From assembly GCA_039805565.1 (NCBI GenBank), contig JBDLTZ010000273.1:1-40453 (forward strand): DNA of 40,453 nt, in the 5' to 3' direction. The position numbers and the translations under genes were made by a program. Origin of the DNA: CALJIC01 sp039805565 (GTDB lineage: Bacteria > Chloroflexota > Chloroflexia > Chloroflexales > Roseiflexaceae). How positions within the stretch are numbered: position 1 is the first letter of the stretch; each line of letters starts with the position of its first letter. Shown piece by piece: positions 14,837 to 23,736 of this stretch. Under the pieces are notes generated by a model that saw only the letters and a list, made by a program, of their open reading frames with translations, was not told the DNA's origin and searched no databases.

Positions 14837-15568
14837 ATGACGATTGACCTCGCGAGACTTGACTATATCCACCAGCTCCAGCGCGCCGGGTACCGGCCGA
14901 GCGAGCGTCTGGCGCAGAACATCCTGCGCTCGGGCGACGCCGCCGTCGGCCCGCTGATCGAGCTGGCGACCAGCACCGACCAGCTGTTCCTCGAATCGCC
15001 GGAGCGCTTCGCCCCCGTCCACGCGCTGCGGCTGCTCGGCGAGCTGCGGCCGCTCCAGATGATCGAGCCGCTGCTCCGCTCCTTCGCGATGTATGGCGAT
15101 GATGAGCAGCTCGCCCGCCGCATGTGGGAGACCGAGGTGCCACAGATCCTCGGCCGCCTCGGCGCCCCCGCCGCCGAGCCGCTCTGGGCGATCGTCGACG
15201 ACGCCGGCTACACGCCAGACCAGCGCGCCATCGCGATCATGGCGCTGGCCTACGCCACCGCGGTGGAGCCTGAGCTGCGCGCGCCGGTGATCGCCGGGCT
15301 GCGCGAGCGCCTCGCGGCCAGCGAGGACAAGACCTTCACGGGCCACCTGATCGCCGGCCTGGCCAACCTCGGCGCCGGCGAGGCCTACCAGGAGGTCATG
15401 GCGCTCTTCCGCGCCGGCGAGGTGGACCTCGAGATCGCCACCGCCGCCCAGGCGCGCCAGTTCCTGCTCACGCAGAGCCCGAAGCGCCTGGGGTGCGTCA
15501 AGCACCCGCTCTGGGAGCGCTACGACGAGCACGGCCCCACGCCCGATCAGGAACTGGCGGCGCAGTAA
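14837..15568 (+). CDS. HEAT-repeat-like helical protein
   Basis: 243 aa. Repeated helical pairs such as DAAVGPLIELA, HALRLLGELRPLQMIEPLLRS, VPQILGRLGAPAAEPLWAIVDD, and RAIAIMALAYATAVEPELRA give the alpha-solenoid look of HEAT or PBS-lyase-like repeats. No catalytic motif is visible and no partner can be named. GGGAG before ATG 14837 supports the start. Its stop is four bases before the next gene, so the two are probably co-transcribed. Confidence 0.65.
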   Translation: MTIDLARLDYIHQLQRAGYRPSERLAQNILRSGDAAVGPLIELATSTDQLFLESPERFAPVHALRLLGELRPLQMIEPLLRSFAMYGDDEQLARRMWETEVPQILGRLGAPAAEPLWAIVDDAGYTPDQRAIAIMALAYATAVEPELRAPVIAGLRERLAASEDKTFTGHLIAGLANLGAGEAYQEVMALFRAGEVDLEIATAAQARQFLLTQSPKRLGCVKHPLWERYDEHGPTPDQELAAQ

Positions 15569-15572
15569 CCGC

Positions 15573-16361
15573 ATGCAGATCACTCCGCTCAGCCAGCACA
15601 GCCAGGCCGCCGCGCTCGCCTACCTGCGGCTCTGGCCCTACCGCAATGCGCTGCCACTCTCGAACATCACCCAGCTGCGCGCCCACTGCACCGTGGCGGT
15701 GGCCGAGTCCGGCGGGCGCGTCGTCGGCGTGGCCTCCAGCTACCACGACCTACCGATCGCCAACCTGACGTTCGCGGCCGACGACAGGGCGACGGCGGTG
15801 GCGCTGGTGCACGCGCTCGCAGACATGCGCCCGGAGCTGCGCGGCGCCGAGGCCTACGCGCTGCTGCCCGAGGACCGATACACTCAGCTGGCCCACTGCG
15901 CCACGATCCTCGGGGCCGAGCCGGAGTACCAGATGGCGGTGGAGCCCGAGACGCTGCGCCCGCGCACGGACCACCCGGTGCGGCGCCTCGGCCCCCAGGA
16001 TGCCCCGGCGCTCGATGGGCTCGCCGCCGACGCCGGGCTCTCTGTGTGGCACGCGGGCGCCCTGGCGCTTGGGCCGGCCTTCGGCTGCGAGATGGACGGC
16101 CGCCTCGTAGCGATGGCCGCGACCCACTTCGCCACGCCGGACATCGTCGAGATCGGGCACGTCGCCACCCACCCTGCCTACCGCGGGCGCGGTCTGGCGA
16201 GCGCCTGCACCACCGCCCTCGTGCGCGCCGCCTTCGGGCTCGCGCCGCGGGTGTTCCTGATGGTGCTGGAGCACAACCGGCCGGCGCTCGCCGCCTACCG
16301 CGCGCTCGGCTTCCACGCTGTGGAGACCTTCCAGCTCACGCGCTTCACCCTGCGCGGCTGA
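15573..16361 (+). CDS. GNAT-family N-acetyltransferase
   Basis: 262 aa. The C-terminal half is a typical GNAT fold: IGHVATHPAYRGRGLASACT carries the Q/RxxGxG/A acetyl-CoA loop (YRGRGLA), and LMVLEHNRPALAAYRALGFH is the end of the domain with the asparagine and the GF turn. The N-terminal half (to about 130) may be a second, degenerate GNAT-like domain. The acceptor is unknown. It begins four bases after the HEAT-like gene. Confidence 0.85.
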   Translation: MQITPLSQHSQAAALAYLRLWPYRNALPLSNITQLRAHCTVAVAESGGRVVGVASSYHDLPIANLTFAADDRATAVALVHALADMRPELRGAEAYALLPEDRYTQLAHCATILGAEPEYQMAVEPETLRPRTDHPVRRLGPQDAPALDGLAADAGLSVWHAGALALGPAFGCEMDGRLVAMAATHFATPDIVEIGHVATHPAYRGRGLASACTTALVRAAFGLAPRVFLMVLEHNRPALAAYRALGFHAVETFQLTRFTLRG

Positions 16362-16382
16362 TCCCCACGCACCCCCCCGCCC

Positions 16383-16439
16383 TGGTATAATGGATGCACC
16401 AGCGCCCCACCACAGCGGCGAGGCCGGCAGCCTCGCCGC
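16383..16439 (+). promoter_or_regulatory. Extended -10 promoter and leader hairpin
   Basis: TGGTATAAT at 16383-16391 is a perfect extended -10 element; no -35 is apparent. A 10-bp hairpin GCGGCGAGGC-CGGCA-GCCTCGCCGC follows at 16415-16439, about 17 bases after the expected start and 43 bases before the GTG of the membrane protein. No T-run follows, so it is a leader structure and not a standard terminator. Confidence 0.6.
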
Positions 16440-16481
16440 CCGTCAGACACGTAGCGCCAGCCCTGGAAGGGAAGACGTGCC

Positions 16482-17045
16482 GTGTTCGTCCTGCGCCCGG
16501 TCCCGCACCACTTTGCGATCTGGCTTCTGCTCGCGCCGCTCCTGCTCGTCGAGATGTACACGCTCGACGCGCTCCAGCGCGTGGTCGTGCTCCAGAGCCC
16601 CGGCCACGCCCGCACCGCCCTCGCCGAGATCGTCGAGCGGCGCGACGGCGCGCAAGGACCAGAGGTGCGCTACCGGTTCCGCGTCCCCGGCCGCGAGGAG
16701 CAGTACTTCGCGCGCGGGGCGATCGGCGGCGGCGGCGTGTGGGTCCCCATCAGCCAGGCCGCCCTGGCCGACGCGACCCAGCGCGGGGAGCTGCGCGTCG
16801 TCTACCTGCCCGAGGACCCCTGGACCAACCAGCCCGTCGGGCGGCTGGGCCACCCGGTGGCCGACAGCTTCTGTCTCTGGGGGCTGTTCCTGCTGTTCGA
16901 CCTGGTGTGGGTGGCCGAGTCGTTCGTGATCGCGCGGAACTACGTGCGCGCCCAGGCGATGGTGGAGCGCCGCACGCCGCACCGCGCCCGCTTCTGGGAG
17001 TCGCGCCGCATACCGGACCCGCGCTTTGAGCTGAAAGGCTGGTGA
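16482..17045 (+). CDS. DUF3592-like two-helix membrane protein
   Basis: 187 aa from GTG 16482. Two hydrophobic segments (about 11-27 and 125-143) enclose a soluble part with ALAEIVERRDG... VRYRFRVPGREEQYFARG, the pattern of DUF3592 proteins (beta-rich domain between two helices). Role unknown. Next gene follows after three bases, so they form a pair with the promoter at 16383. Confidence 0.6.
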   Translation: MFVLRPVPHHFAIWLLLAPLLLVEMYTLDALQRVVVLQSPGHARTALAEIVERRDGAQGPEVRYRFRVPGREEQYFARGAIGGGGVWVPISQAALADATQRGELRVVYLPEDPWTNQPVGRLGHPVADSFCLWGLFLLFDLVWVAESFVIARNYVRAQAMVERRTPHRARFWESRRIPDPRFELKGW

Positions 17046-17048
17046 GCC

Positions 17049-17399
17049 GTGCACACGCCCGCCGCGTCCCCCGCCGCCCGCTTCGGCCCGCTCCAGATCG
17101 CGATCGTCGCGCTCGCCGCCGCCACCGCGCTGGTCCATATCGTGCTCGCCATCCCGAGTAGCCTGGTCATGTTCTACCTGAACGGGCTGGCCTACCTGGC
17201 GCTCGCCACGGCGCTCTATCTGCCACAGCTGCGCGCCTACCGCCGCCTGACGCGCTACGCGCTCATGGCGCTCACCGCCGTCACGCTGCTGGCCTGGGCG
17301 GTCTTCGGCGCCCGCAGCGCGGTGGCCTACGCGGATAAGGCGATCGAGCTGGCGCTGCTGGCGCTGCTGGCGGTGGACGCACGGCGCGAGCGGGCGTGA
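17049..17399 (+). CDS. Small four-helix integral membrane protein
   Basis: 116 aa from GTG 17049, three bases after the preceding stop. Hydrophobic segments near 15-35, 41-59, 70-88 and 95-111. No motif recognised. Its layout suggests a membrane partner of the DUF3592-like protein, but that is inference from position only. Confidence 0.65.
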   Translation: MHTPAASPAARFGPLQIAIVALAAATALVHIVLAIPSSLVMFYLNGLAYLALATALYLPQLRAYRRLTRYALMALTAVTLLAWAVFGARSAVAYADKAIELALLALLAVDARRERA

Positions 17400-17423
17400 G
17401 GAACATAAGAGAGGATACAGATA

Positions 17424-19529
17424 ATGGCGAGTAACACCGGCCAGCCAAAATACACAAATAGACTTATCAACTCGACAAGCCCCTACCTTCAGCATCATGC
17501 CCACAATCCAGTCGACTGGTATCCTTGGGGAGATGAGGCATTTGCAGCAGCAAAAACGCAGGATAAACCAATCCATCTAAGCGTCGGATACAGCAGTTGC
17601 CACTGGTGTTCCGTTCTTGCCCGGGAAAGCTTCGAAAACGCAGAAACCGCGGCTTTGATGAACGAACACTTCGTCAACATCAAAGTCGACCGCGAGGAGC
17701 GCCCGGACATCGACAACATCTACATGACCGCCGTCCAGGCCATGACCGGCGGCGGCGGCTGGCCAATGACGGTATTTCTATCGAGTACGGGGACGCCCTT
17801 CTACGCCGGCACCTACTTCCCCCCCGAGGACCGCTACGGCATGCCGAGCTTCCGCAAGGTCCTCGCCGCCGTCGCCGACGCCTACGCCGAGCGCCGCGAC
17901 GAGCTCCTCAAGGCCGGCGCCGAGCTCGTCGAGCGCATGCGCGAGGCCGCCGTCGCCCGCCTCGTCGAGGGCAGCGCCACCCCGCGCACCCTCGACGAGG
18001 CCTACGCGGCGCTGCACGGCGACTTCGACCCGACCTACGGCGGCTTCGGGCCCGCGCCCAAGTTCCCCCAGGCCATGACGCTCGAGTTCCTGCTGCGCTA
18101 CAGCGCCCGCACCGGCCAGCAGCTCGGCATGCAGATGCTCGAGAAGACCCTGCGCGCCATGGCCGAGGGCGGCATGTATGATCAGCTCGGCGGCGGCTTC
18201 CACCGCTACAGCGTGGACGAGAAGTGGCTCGTGCCGCACTTCGAGAAGATGCTCTACGACAACGCCCTGCTCTCCCACGCCTACGTCGAGGCCTTCCAGG
18301 CCACCGGCGACCCGTTCTACCGCCGCGTGGCCGAGGAGACGCTCGACTACCTGCTGCGCGAGATGCGCCACCCCCAGGGCGGCTTCTTCTCCACCCAGGA
18401 CGCCGACTCGCTGCCGGCGCCCGACTCCGCCCACAAGCACGAGGGCGCCTTCTTCGTCTGGACGCCGCAGGAGGTGAAGGATCTCCTCGGCGCCGACGCC
18501 ACCGCCTTCGCGGCGCTCTACGACGTGACCGACCGCGGTAACTTCGAGGGCAAGAACATCCTCAACGTGAAGCGCACGCCCGCCGAGGTGGCCCGCGTGA
18601 TGGGCATCCCCGCCGAGCAGGTCGAGCAGATCGCCGCGCGCGGCCGCCGCGCCCTGTTCGAGGCCCGCGAGCGCCGCCCGAAGCCCGCCCGCGATGACAA
18701 GATCCTGGCGGCCTGGAACGGCATGGCGATCCGCGCCTTCGCCCGCGCCGCCGTCGCCCTCGGGCGCGACGACTACCGCGAGGCCGCACGCGGGGCGGCG
18801 TCGTTCGTACTGGGCACGATGCGGGCCGACGAGGGCGCGCCGATCATGCGCTCCTGGAAGGACGGCAAGCTTGGCACGACGCGCGCCTTCCTGGAGGACT
18901 ACGCGCTCATGGCGGACGGGCTGCTGGCGCTCTATGAGGCCACCTTCGAGCCCACATGGCTGCTGGCCGCACGCGCCCTGGCCGACGACATCCTGGCGGA
19001 GTTCTGGGACGAGGGCATCCAGGGGTTCTACGACACCGCCGCGTCCCACGAGCAGCTGGTGGTGCGCCCGCGCGACACGGGCGACAACGCCACGCCGAGT
19101 GGCAACTCGGTGGCCGCCGACGTGCTGCTGCGGCTGGCGGTGATCTTCGACAACGCGACCTACCGCGAGCGGGCGCTGGCGGTGCTGGGGAGCATGACGC
19201 CGTTCATGGAGCGCTACCCGAGCGGCTTCGGGCGCTACCTGGCGGCGGCAGAATTCGCGCTCTCGCCAGTGAAGGAGGTGGCGCTGGTGGGCAACCAGGC
19301 GGCGGAGGACACGCGCACGCTCGCCGAGGCAGTGCTGCGGCCGTTCCTCCCGAGCAAGGTGGTGCTGCACCGCGCGCCGGGGGAGGGGTGGCCGGCCCTG
19401 CCCTCGCCGCTGCTCGAGGGGCGCGAGATGGTCGGCGGGCGCGCTACAGCCTACGTCTGCCAGAACTACGCCTGCCAGCTCCCGGTCACCGACGTGGCCG
19501 CGCTGCGCGCGCAGCTCGGGCTGGGGTAG
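17424..19529 (+). CDS. YyaL/DUF255 thioredoxin-domain protein (SSP411 family)
   Basis: 701 aa, full length for the family. The N-terminal DUF255 thioredoxin fold has SPYLQHHAHNPVDWYPWGDE, SVGYSSCHWCSVLARESFE with the CxxC-type pair (CHWC), and VDREERPDIDNIYM; the rest is an alpha/alpha toroid like N-acylglucosamine 2-epimerases, with WNGMAIRAFARA and DNATPSGNSVAADVLLRL, ending AYVCQNYACQLPVTD. Its biochemical role is unsettled. The usual CHWCHVMERESFE reads CHWCSVLARESFE here. Bases 17461-17700 count about 52% G+C by hand, against about 75% in 17881-17940, an abrupt step within one gene. Confidence 0.93.
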   Translation: MASNTGQPKYTNRLINSTSPYLQHHAHNPVDWYPWGDEAFAAAKTQDKPIHLSVGYSSCHWCSVLARESFENAETAALMNEHFVNIKVDREERPDIDNIYMTAVQAMTGGGGWPMTVFLSSTGTPFYAGTYFPPEDRYGMPSFRKVLAAVADAYAERRDELLKAGAELVERMREAAVARLVEGSATPRTLDEAYAALHGDFDPTYGGFGPAPKFPQAMTLEFLLRYSARTGQQLGMQMLEKTLRAMAEGGMYDQLGGGFHRYSVDEKWLVPHFEKMLYDNALLSHAYVEAFQATGDPFYRRVAEETLDYLLREMRHPQGGFFSTQDADSLPAPDSAHKHEGAFFVWTPQEVKDLLGADATAFAALYDVTDRGNFEGKNILNVKRTPAEVARVMGIPAEQVEQIAARGRRALFEARERRPKPARDDKILAAWNGMAIRAFARAAVALGRDDYREAARGAASFVLGTMRADEGAPIMRSWKDGKLGTTRAFLEDYALMADGLLALYEATFEPTWLLAARALADDILAEFWDEGIQGFYDTAASHEQLVVRPRDTGDNATPSGNSVAADVLLRLAVIFDNATYRERALAVLGSMTPFMERYPSGFGRYLAAAEFALSPVKEVALVGNQAAEDTRTLAEAVLRPFLPSKVVLHRAPGEGWPALPSPLLEGREMVGGRATAYVCQNYACQLPVTDVAALRAQLGLG

Positions 19530-19572
19530 CCTCTCAGGTGCGCCGTGGGCACGGCGGCCTGAAGGGCTAGCC

Positions 19573-19625
19573 GGTCATGCTGATGAACCGCATCCCTCGC
19601 ACAGCCCGCTTCGCTCAGCATGACC
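19573..19625. repeat. Dispersed palindrome in a convergent gap
   Basis: GGTCATGCTGA (19573-19583) and TCAGCATGACC (19615-19625) are perfect reverse complements with a 31-base loop. On the minus strand it reads GTCATGCTGAGCGAAGCG..., a core I recognise as a widespread bacterial intergenic repeat. It lies between the YyaL-like gene and the glycosyltransferase, where an imperfect hairpin at about 19536-19562 may serve as weak terminator. Confidence 0.65.
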
Positions 19626-19634
19626 TCGCCCCCC

Positions 19635-21806
19635 CTACGGCAGATCCAGCGCCGTGAGCTCGATCGCCTGCGGCCCGGCCAGCTCGTCCGGTAGACGCGG
19701 CACGCCCGAGACCGGCAGGCGCGCACCGTCAGATGGCGTGTAGAGCCCCATCACCACGCGGTACGCGCCAGCCGGCAGGTCGGGCGGCAGCGGCACTGGA
19801 AGCGGTGCGTCGAACTGCTGCCCCGCCTGCCACTCCACGAACATCCCCTGGTCGAGCGGCGCGTCCACCTGCGCTACCCGCCGCCCGTCCGGCGCCAGCA
19901 CGTGCACGAAGCTCACCACCCCGCCCGGCCGGCCAGCCTGCACGCTCCACGACGGCGTGATCACCAGCGTGCTCCCGACGAGCGCACTCGTGAAGCCGCG
20001 CAGGTGCAGCGCCTCGCCGAACACCGCACCCACCGGCCGCTCGAAGGGCCGCGGCAGCTGGTGTACGGTGGCGTAGGTGACGCCGTGCATCCGCAGCGCG
20101 AACAGCGGCGGGGACTGCCGCACGTACGCCTCAGCCTCGGCCGACTCCTTGTGCTGCACGCTGCGCACGTAGAGCACCGCGTAGCTGCTCGGCCGCCCCA
20201 GGTAGGCCGGGCGCAGGTCGCGCACCAGGGTGGACTGCGGCACGAACGGCGCGAGCGTCGGCGGGATCCACGAGAGCACGTCGCCCCGCCCCAGGTCCGG
20301 CCGCGTGCTCAGCCAGGCCCCGACCTGCTCCATGCCCTCGCCCAGCCCCACCAGCATCACGCGCTCGGCCGCCGCCCCGCCGCCCAGCAGCGGGTTGAAG
20401 GCGCTCAGGTAGTAGGGGTGGTACGCCAGATTGAGGGCCAGAAGAGCGCCCGCCAGCGCGAGCCCGATGGTGGGCAGGCGACGCGCCGCGTTCGCGGAGA
20501 CCTCCCCCGCGCCCGGTAGCACGTGCGTGACCCTTGTTCGGCGCCCCCGGCCGCCTAACGCGGCGCCCACCCAATCCAGCGCCCGCACCAGCCCCGCCGC
20601 CGCCAGGATCTCGAGCGCCGGGAAGATCGGCAGCAGGTAGCGGTCGAGCTTCTTGGCCTGGAGCGACAGCGCCACCAGGAACAGCAGCGCGAAGCCGGCC
20701 AGCGCCAGTAGCGCGAAGCCGTCTCCGCGCCACCACGCCTCCCGCGCCGCATCCCGGCCGCGGCGTACGGCCCGCGCAGCGCCGAAAAGGGCCAGCGCCA
20801 GGAGCCCGAGCAGCGTCAGCGGCATCGTGCGCCACAGCACCACCGCCGGGTAGAAGCGCCAGTCCGGCACGCCCACCGGCTCCCCGAGGAAGTAGTTGCC
20901 CGAGTGGTGCGGCTGCCCGCCGTTGTCGCGGATCTCGCCCAGCACCGATCCCACCGCCTCGCCCGGCCCGACCCACATCGCCGGCCAGAGCACGAACACT
21001 GTCACCGTGGCGACGGCCAGCCAGACGGCGTAGCGCGCACCGACTGCCGACCACAGAGCGACGAGCGTGCGAAGCGCCCCCCTCCCCTCGTGCGCCCGCT
21101 GGCTGGAAAGCGCCTTCGCGGCATCCGGAAGGGTGGGCGCGAGCAGGAGCAGGCCGACTGTGGGCAGCAGCAGCAGCGAGGGAGCTTTCGTCAGGAATGC
21201 CAGGCCGCCGAAGAAGCCGGAGAGCACGAACCAGCGGAGCACCGCCGGTCGTCGGTCGCCGGTCAGGGCCACCAGCAGCGCCAGCAGGCTCAGCGCCATG
21301 AAGCTCGTGAGCAGCGCGTCGAGGTGCAGCAGCCGCCCGTGGGCGATCAGGAAGGGCGAGAGCGCCCACATCAGCGCGCCGAGCAGCGCCGTAGCCGGCC
21401 GCACCAGCCGCCGCAGCAGCAGGTAGCCGAGCGCCACGGCCAGGCTGTTCGCCACCGCGAGCGGGAGCCGCAGCAGCGCGAGGTAAGCCGCGCCGCCGCC
21501 CGCCCAGCCGGGGTTCTCAACCCCTAGCGCGGTAGCCAGGGCGTGGCCGAGCGCCCCGAGCCACATAGTCGTCACGCCGGGGTGGCCGGTCTGGTTGGTC
21601 GCGGCCCAGTCGCCTGTGAGCAGCGCCGCGGAGAAGCGCTCGACCCGCCCGATCCAGTGGTACGACTCGTCGATCGTGAAGAAGTCGGACAGGCCGGTGG
21701 CGCGCGGCGCAAGCGCGACGAGGCCGATCGCCAGGGCGGCGAGCCAGGCGGGGGCGGCACGCACGGCCGCGGGCGAGATGGGTTGCGCGTCTGTCCTGGT
21801 TACCAT
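19635..21806 (-). CDS. GT39/PMT-type membrane glycosyltransferase
   Basis: 723 aa with about eleven hydrophobic helices followed by a soluble C-terminal domain. The acidic pair in DFFTIDESYHWIGRVERF (first external loop) is the D-E motif of protein mannosyltransferases and ArnT-type enzymes, which use polyprenyl-phosphate sugars on the outer side of the membrane. HPGVTTMWLGALGHA and LTKAPSLLLLPTVGLLLL fit the same group. The C-terminal 150 residues carry a beta-rich domain (from about 570) of unknown role. Acceptor and sugar are unknown. ATG 21806 is the first start; no other cell-wall gene is adjacent. Confidence 0.85.
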   Translation of the reverse strand: MVTRTDAQPISPAAVRAAPAWLAALAIGLVALAPRATGLSDFFTIDESYHWIGRVERFSAALLTGDWAATNQTGHPGVTTMWLGALGHALATALGVENPGWAGGGAAYLALLRLPLAVANSLAVALGYLLLRRLVRPATALLGALMWALSPFLIAHGRLLHLDALLTSFMALSLLALLVALTGDRRPAVLRWFVLSGFFGGLAFLTKAPSLLLLPTVGLLLLAPTLPDAAKALSSQRAHEGRGALRTLVALWSAVGARYAVWLAVATVTVFVLWPAMWVGPGEAVGSVLGEIRDNGGQPHHSGNYFLGEPVGVPDWRFYPAVVLWRTMPLTLLGLLALALFGAARAVRRGRDAAREAWWRGDGFALLALAGFALLFLVALSLQAKKLDRYLLPIFPALEILAAAGLVRALDWVGAALGGRGRRTRVTHVLPGAGEVSANAARRLPTIGLALAGALLALNLAYHPYYLSAFNPLLGGGAAAERVMLVGLGEGMEQVGAWLSTRPDLGRGDVLSWIPPTLAPFVPQSTLVRDLRPAYLGRPSSYAVLYVRSVQHKESAEAEAYVRQSPPLFALRMHGVTYATVHQLPRPFERPVGAVFGEALHLRGFTSALVGSTLVITPSWSVQAGRPGGVVSFVHVLAPDGRRVAQVDAPLDQGMFVEWQAGQQFDAPLPVPLPPDLPAGAYRVVMGLYTPSDGARLPVSGVPRLPDELAGPQAIELTALDLP

Positions 21807-21919
21807 CGAGATCTAGTACAGCTAGAGCGAAAAGCAGGAGAGCTGGGCCACAGAGCACACAGCGGAAAAGAGCAGCAGATGCTCAGCCTCGGCGCGCGCT
21901 GTGACCTCTGTGGCTCCAC

Positions 21920-22570
21920 TCAACCGGCGTTCTCCTGTAACAACAGCCGGAGCGCCGTCCGCACATCCGGCGCGACGATATCAGCGAGGTGAGGCGTGCC
22001 GGGGGGCGGCTCACCGATCAGCACCGTCATCATGCCGAGCTCGCGCGCCGGGGGCAGGTTACGCGCCGTGTCCTCGAGCAGGGCCGCGCACTCACCCGCC
22101 ACCCCGAGCTCATCGAGGATACGGTGGTAGGCGGCAGGGTGCGGCTTGGGCTGGAACTGCTGGTAGCGGATGTCGAAGATGCGGTCGAAGTGGCGCGCGA
22201 TCCCGAGCTGCGCCAGCACGCGCTCGGCGTGCTCGGCCGAGGCGTTGGTGAAGATCACCTTCGGCACCCGGATGCCGTCGAGCATCGCGTCGAGCTCGGC
22301 GTCGGCCGCCACCATCGCCTCGAGCTCCAGCTCGTGCACGAAGGCCAGGTAGTCCTCGACGTCGAGCGAGTAGTCGTTCTGCAGACCGCGCAGCGTCGTG
22401 CCGTGCTTGAGGAAGTAGGCGTGCCGCATGGCGGCGGCCGTCTCGGCGTCGCAGCCGACGATCCGCTGGACGTAGGCGGTCATGCGCTTCTCGAGCGCCG
22501 CACCCACGCCGGCGGCCGCCGGGTAGAGCGTATTATCCAGGTCGAAGAGGATCGCGTCGAGGTATTTCAT
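21920..22570 (-). CDS. HAD-family pyrimidine 5'-nucleotidase-like phosphatase
   Basis: 216 aa. HAD motif I is LFDLDNTLYP (8-17), motif II Thr/Ser in VIFTNASAEHAERV, motif III Lys in QPKPHPAAY, and motif IV in LLEDTARNLPPARELGM. The DNTLYP form and length fit the SDT1/pyrimidine-5'-nucleotidase group (which hydrolyses UMP/CMP). Downstream of the RibY gene and on the same strand; a flavin-pathway phosphatase role (removing phosphate from the ribitylaminouracil intermediate) is conceivable from position but an inverted repeat separates the two. Confidence 0.85.
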   Translation of the reverse strand: MKYLDAILFDLDNTLYPAAAGVGAALEKRMTAYVQRIVGCDAETAAAMRHAYFLKHGTTLRGLQNDYSLDVEDYLAFVHELELEAMVAADAELDAMLDGIRVPKVIFTNASAEHAERVLAQLGIARHFDRIFDIRYQQFQPKPHPAAYHRILDELGVAGECAALLEDTARNLPPARELGMMTVLIGEPPPGTPHLADIVAPDVRTALRLLLQENAG

Positions 22571-22573
22571 TGC

Positions 22574-22634
22574 GTGTGCCGTGCCTCAGAAGTATCCACG
22601 CCGCATTGTAGCACGGCACGGGGGCACGGCACAC
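22574..22634 (-). terminator. 12-bp inverted repeat between ribY and the HAD gene
   Basis: GTGTGCCGTGCC (22574-22585) and GGCACGGCACAC (22623-22634) are perfect reverse complements, just after the ribY stop. No T-run follows on the minus strand, so termination is uncertain; a related direct repeat (GCACGGCACG) lies next to the right arm. Confidence 0.5.
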
Positions 22635-22647
22635 ACGCCGGGATTGG

Positions 22648-23718
22648 CTACTTCGCGAATTCGTTCGTGAAGGCCTTGCTCACGTCCACATCCTGCTTGA
22701 GCAGGCCACCGTCGCGCAGGAAGGTGTGGGTTGCCTTCCAGCTCGCCTCGTCGGTAAAGCCAAGGCCGCTGGCCTCCGTGGCGTCGCTCTGCCAGTACGG
22801 CAGTGTCTCCTGCAGCACAGTGCGCTGGAGCTTCTGGGTAGCCTCGTCGGCGCTCTTGAGCTCGGGGATGTACTCAAGCGCGATGTCAAAGGCCTCGTTG
22901 GGGTTGTCGATCACATCGCGCATGCCGCGCAGGGTGGCCCGCACGAAGCCGCGCACCACCTCAGGCTCCTCCGCAATCAGCTTCTCGCTCGCGATGATCC
23001 CATCGGACGCCAGCGGGAAGTAGTCGGCCACGCGGATGACGTTCACCGGGATGTCCTGCTGCGCGAGCTGCACCGGCTCGTTGTTGCCGTAGCCGCTCGC
23101 CACCTGGACCTTGTCCTCAGAGAGCGCGGCCACCTGCGCAAAGCCAATCTCCTGGATGCTCAGGTCAGCCTCGGGGATCTTGCTGGCGTAGAGCAGCGCG
23201 AGCAGCCCAATGTAGCTTGCGCCGAAGCGCCCGGGGATGCCGACCGTCTTGCCGCGCAGGTCCTCCGGCTTGGCGATGCCGGCCGCCTGCTTGCTGTAGA
23301 ACACCACCGGGAACTTCTGGCTGATGGTCGCCACCGTCACGACCGGCAGGCCCTGCGCCCGTGCCAGCAGCACCGAGTCGCCGCTGGCCGCGCCGAAGCT
23401 CACGGTGCCCTGGGCTGCGCGCTGCACAACATCGGTCTCGAAGTTGTAGTCCAGGCTGACCTTCAGCCCCTCCTCGGCATAGTAGCCCTTGCTGTCGGCC
23501 ACGTAGAAGTGGGCGAACTGAACGTTGGGGATGTAGGGCATGGCCATCACGACCTCGCGCGCGGCCGGGTCTTCCGCCGCCGCTGGCGCTGCCGTCGCCG
23601 CGGCCGGGGCCTCCGTCACAGCCGGGGCATCCGTCGCAGCCGGGGCGGCCGCCTGCTGCCCGCCGCACGCCGCGAGCAGGGCCGCAACCAAGATCAGGAA
23701 CGTCGTTCGTCGAAGCAC
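22648..23718 (-). CDS. ribY: RibY-like riboflavin-type ABC substrate-binding lipoprotein
   Basis: 356 aa from GTG 23718 with GGGAG upstream. Signal peptide with lipobox LLAACG (Cys18), then an Ala/Pro/Thr linker to about residue 52, then an NMT1/THI5-like periplasmic-binding domain: MPYIPNVQFAHFYVADSKGYYAEEG, AQGTVSFGAASGDSVLLARAQGLPV, and VGIPGRFGASYIGL. THI5-like proteins bind pyrimidine-type ligands. The upstream permease and FMN riboswitch identify the ligand class as riboflavin or a precursor, as in the RibXY system known from Chloroflexus. No ABC ATPase is present nearby. Two facing heptamer arrays lie between this gene and the permease. Confidence 0.85.
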   Translation of the reverse strand: MLRRTTFLILVAALLAACGGQQAAAPAATDAPAVTEAPAAATAAPAAAEDPAAREVVMAMPYIPNVQFAHFYVADSKGYYAEEGLKVSLDYNFETDVVQRAAQGTVSFGAASGDSVLLARAQGLPVVTVATISQKFPVVFYSKQAAGIAKPEDLRGKTVGIPGRFGASYIGLLALLYASKIPEADLSIQEIGFAQVAALSEDKVQVASGYGNNEPVQLAQQDIPVNVIRVADYFPLASDGIIASEKLIAEEPEVVRGFVRATLRGMRDVIDNPNEAFDIALEYIPELKSADEATQKLQRTVLQETLPYWQSDATEASGLGFTDEASWKATHTFLRDGGLLKQDVDVSKAFTNEFAK

Positions 23719-23736
23719 GGTGTCTCCCTTATATGC

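Noticed and set aside
19635..21806. Large plus-strand frames (20534-21527) opposite the glycosyltransferase
   Set aside because: They are Arg/Pro/Ala-rich shadows with no motif; the minus-strand frame has membrane helices and the GT39 acidic motif.
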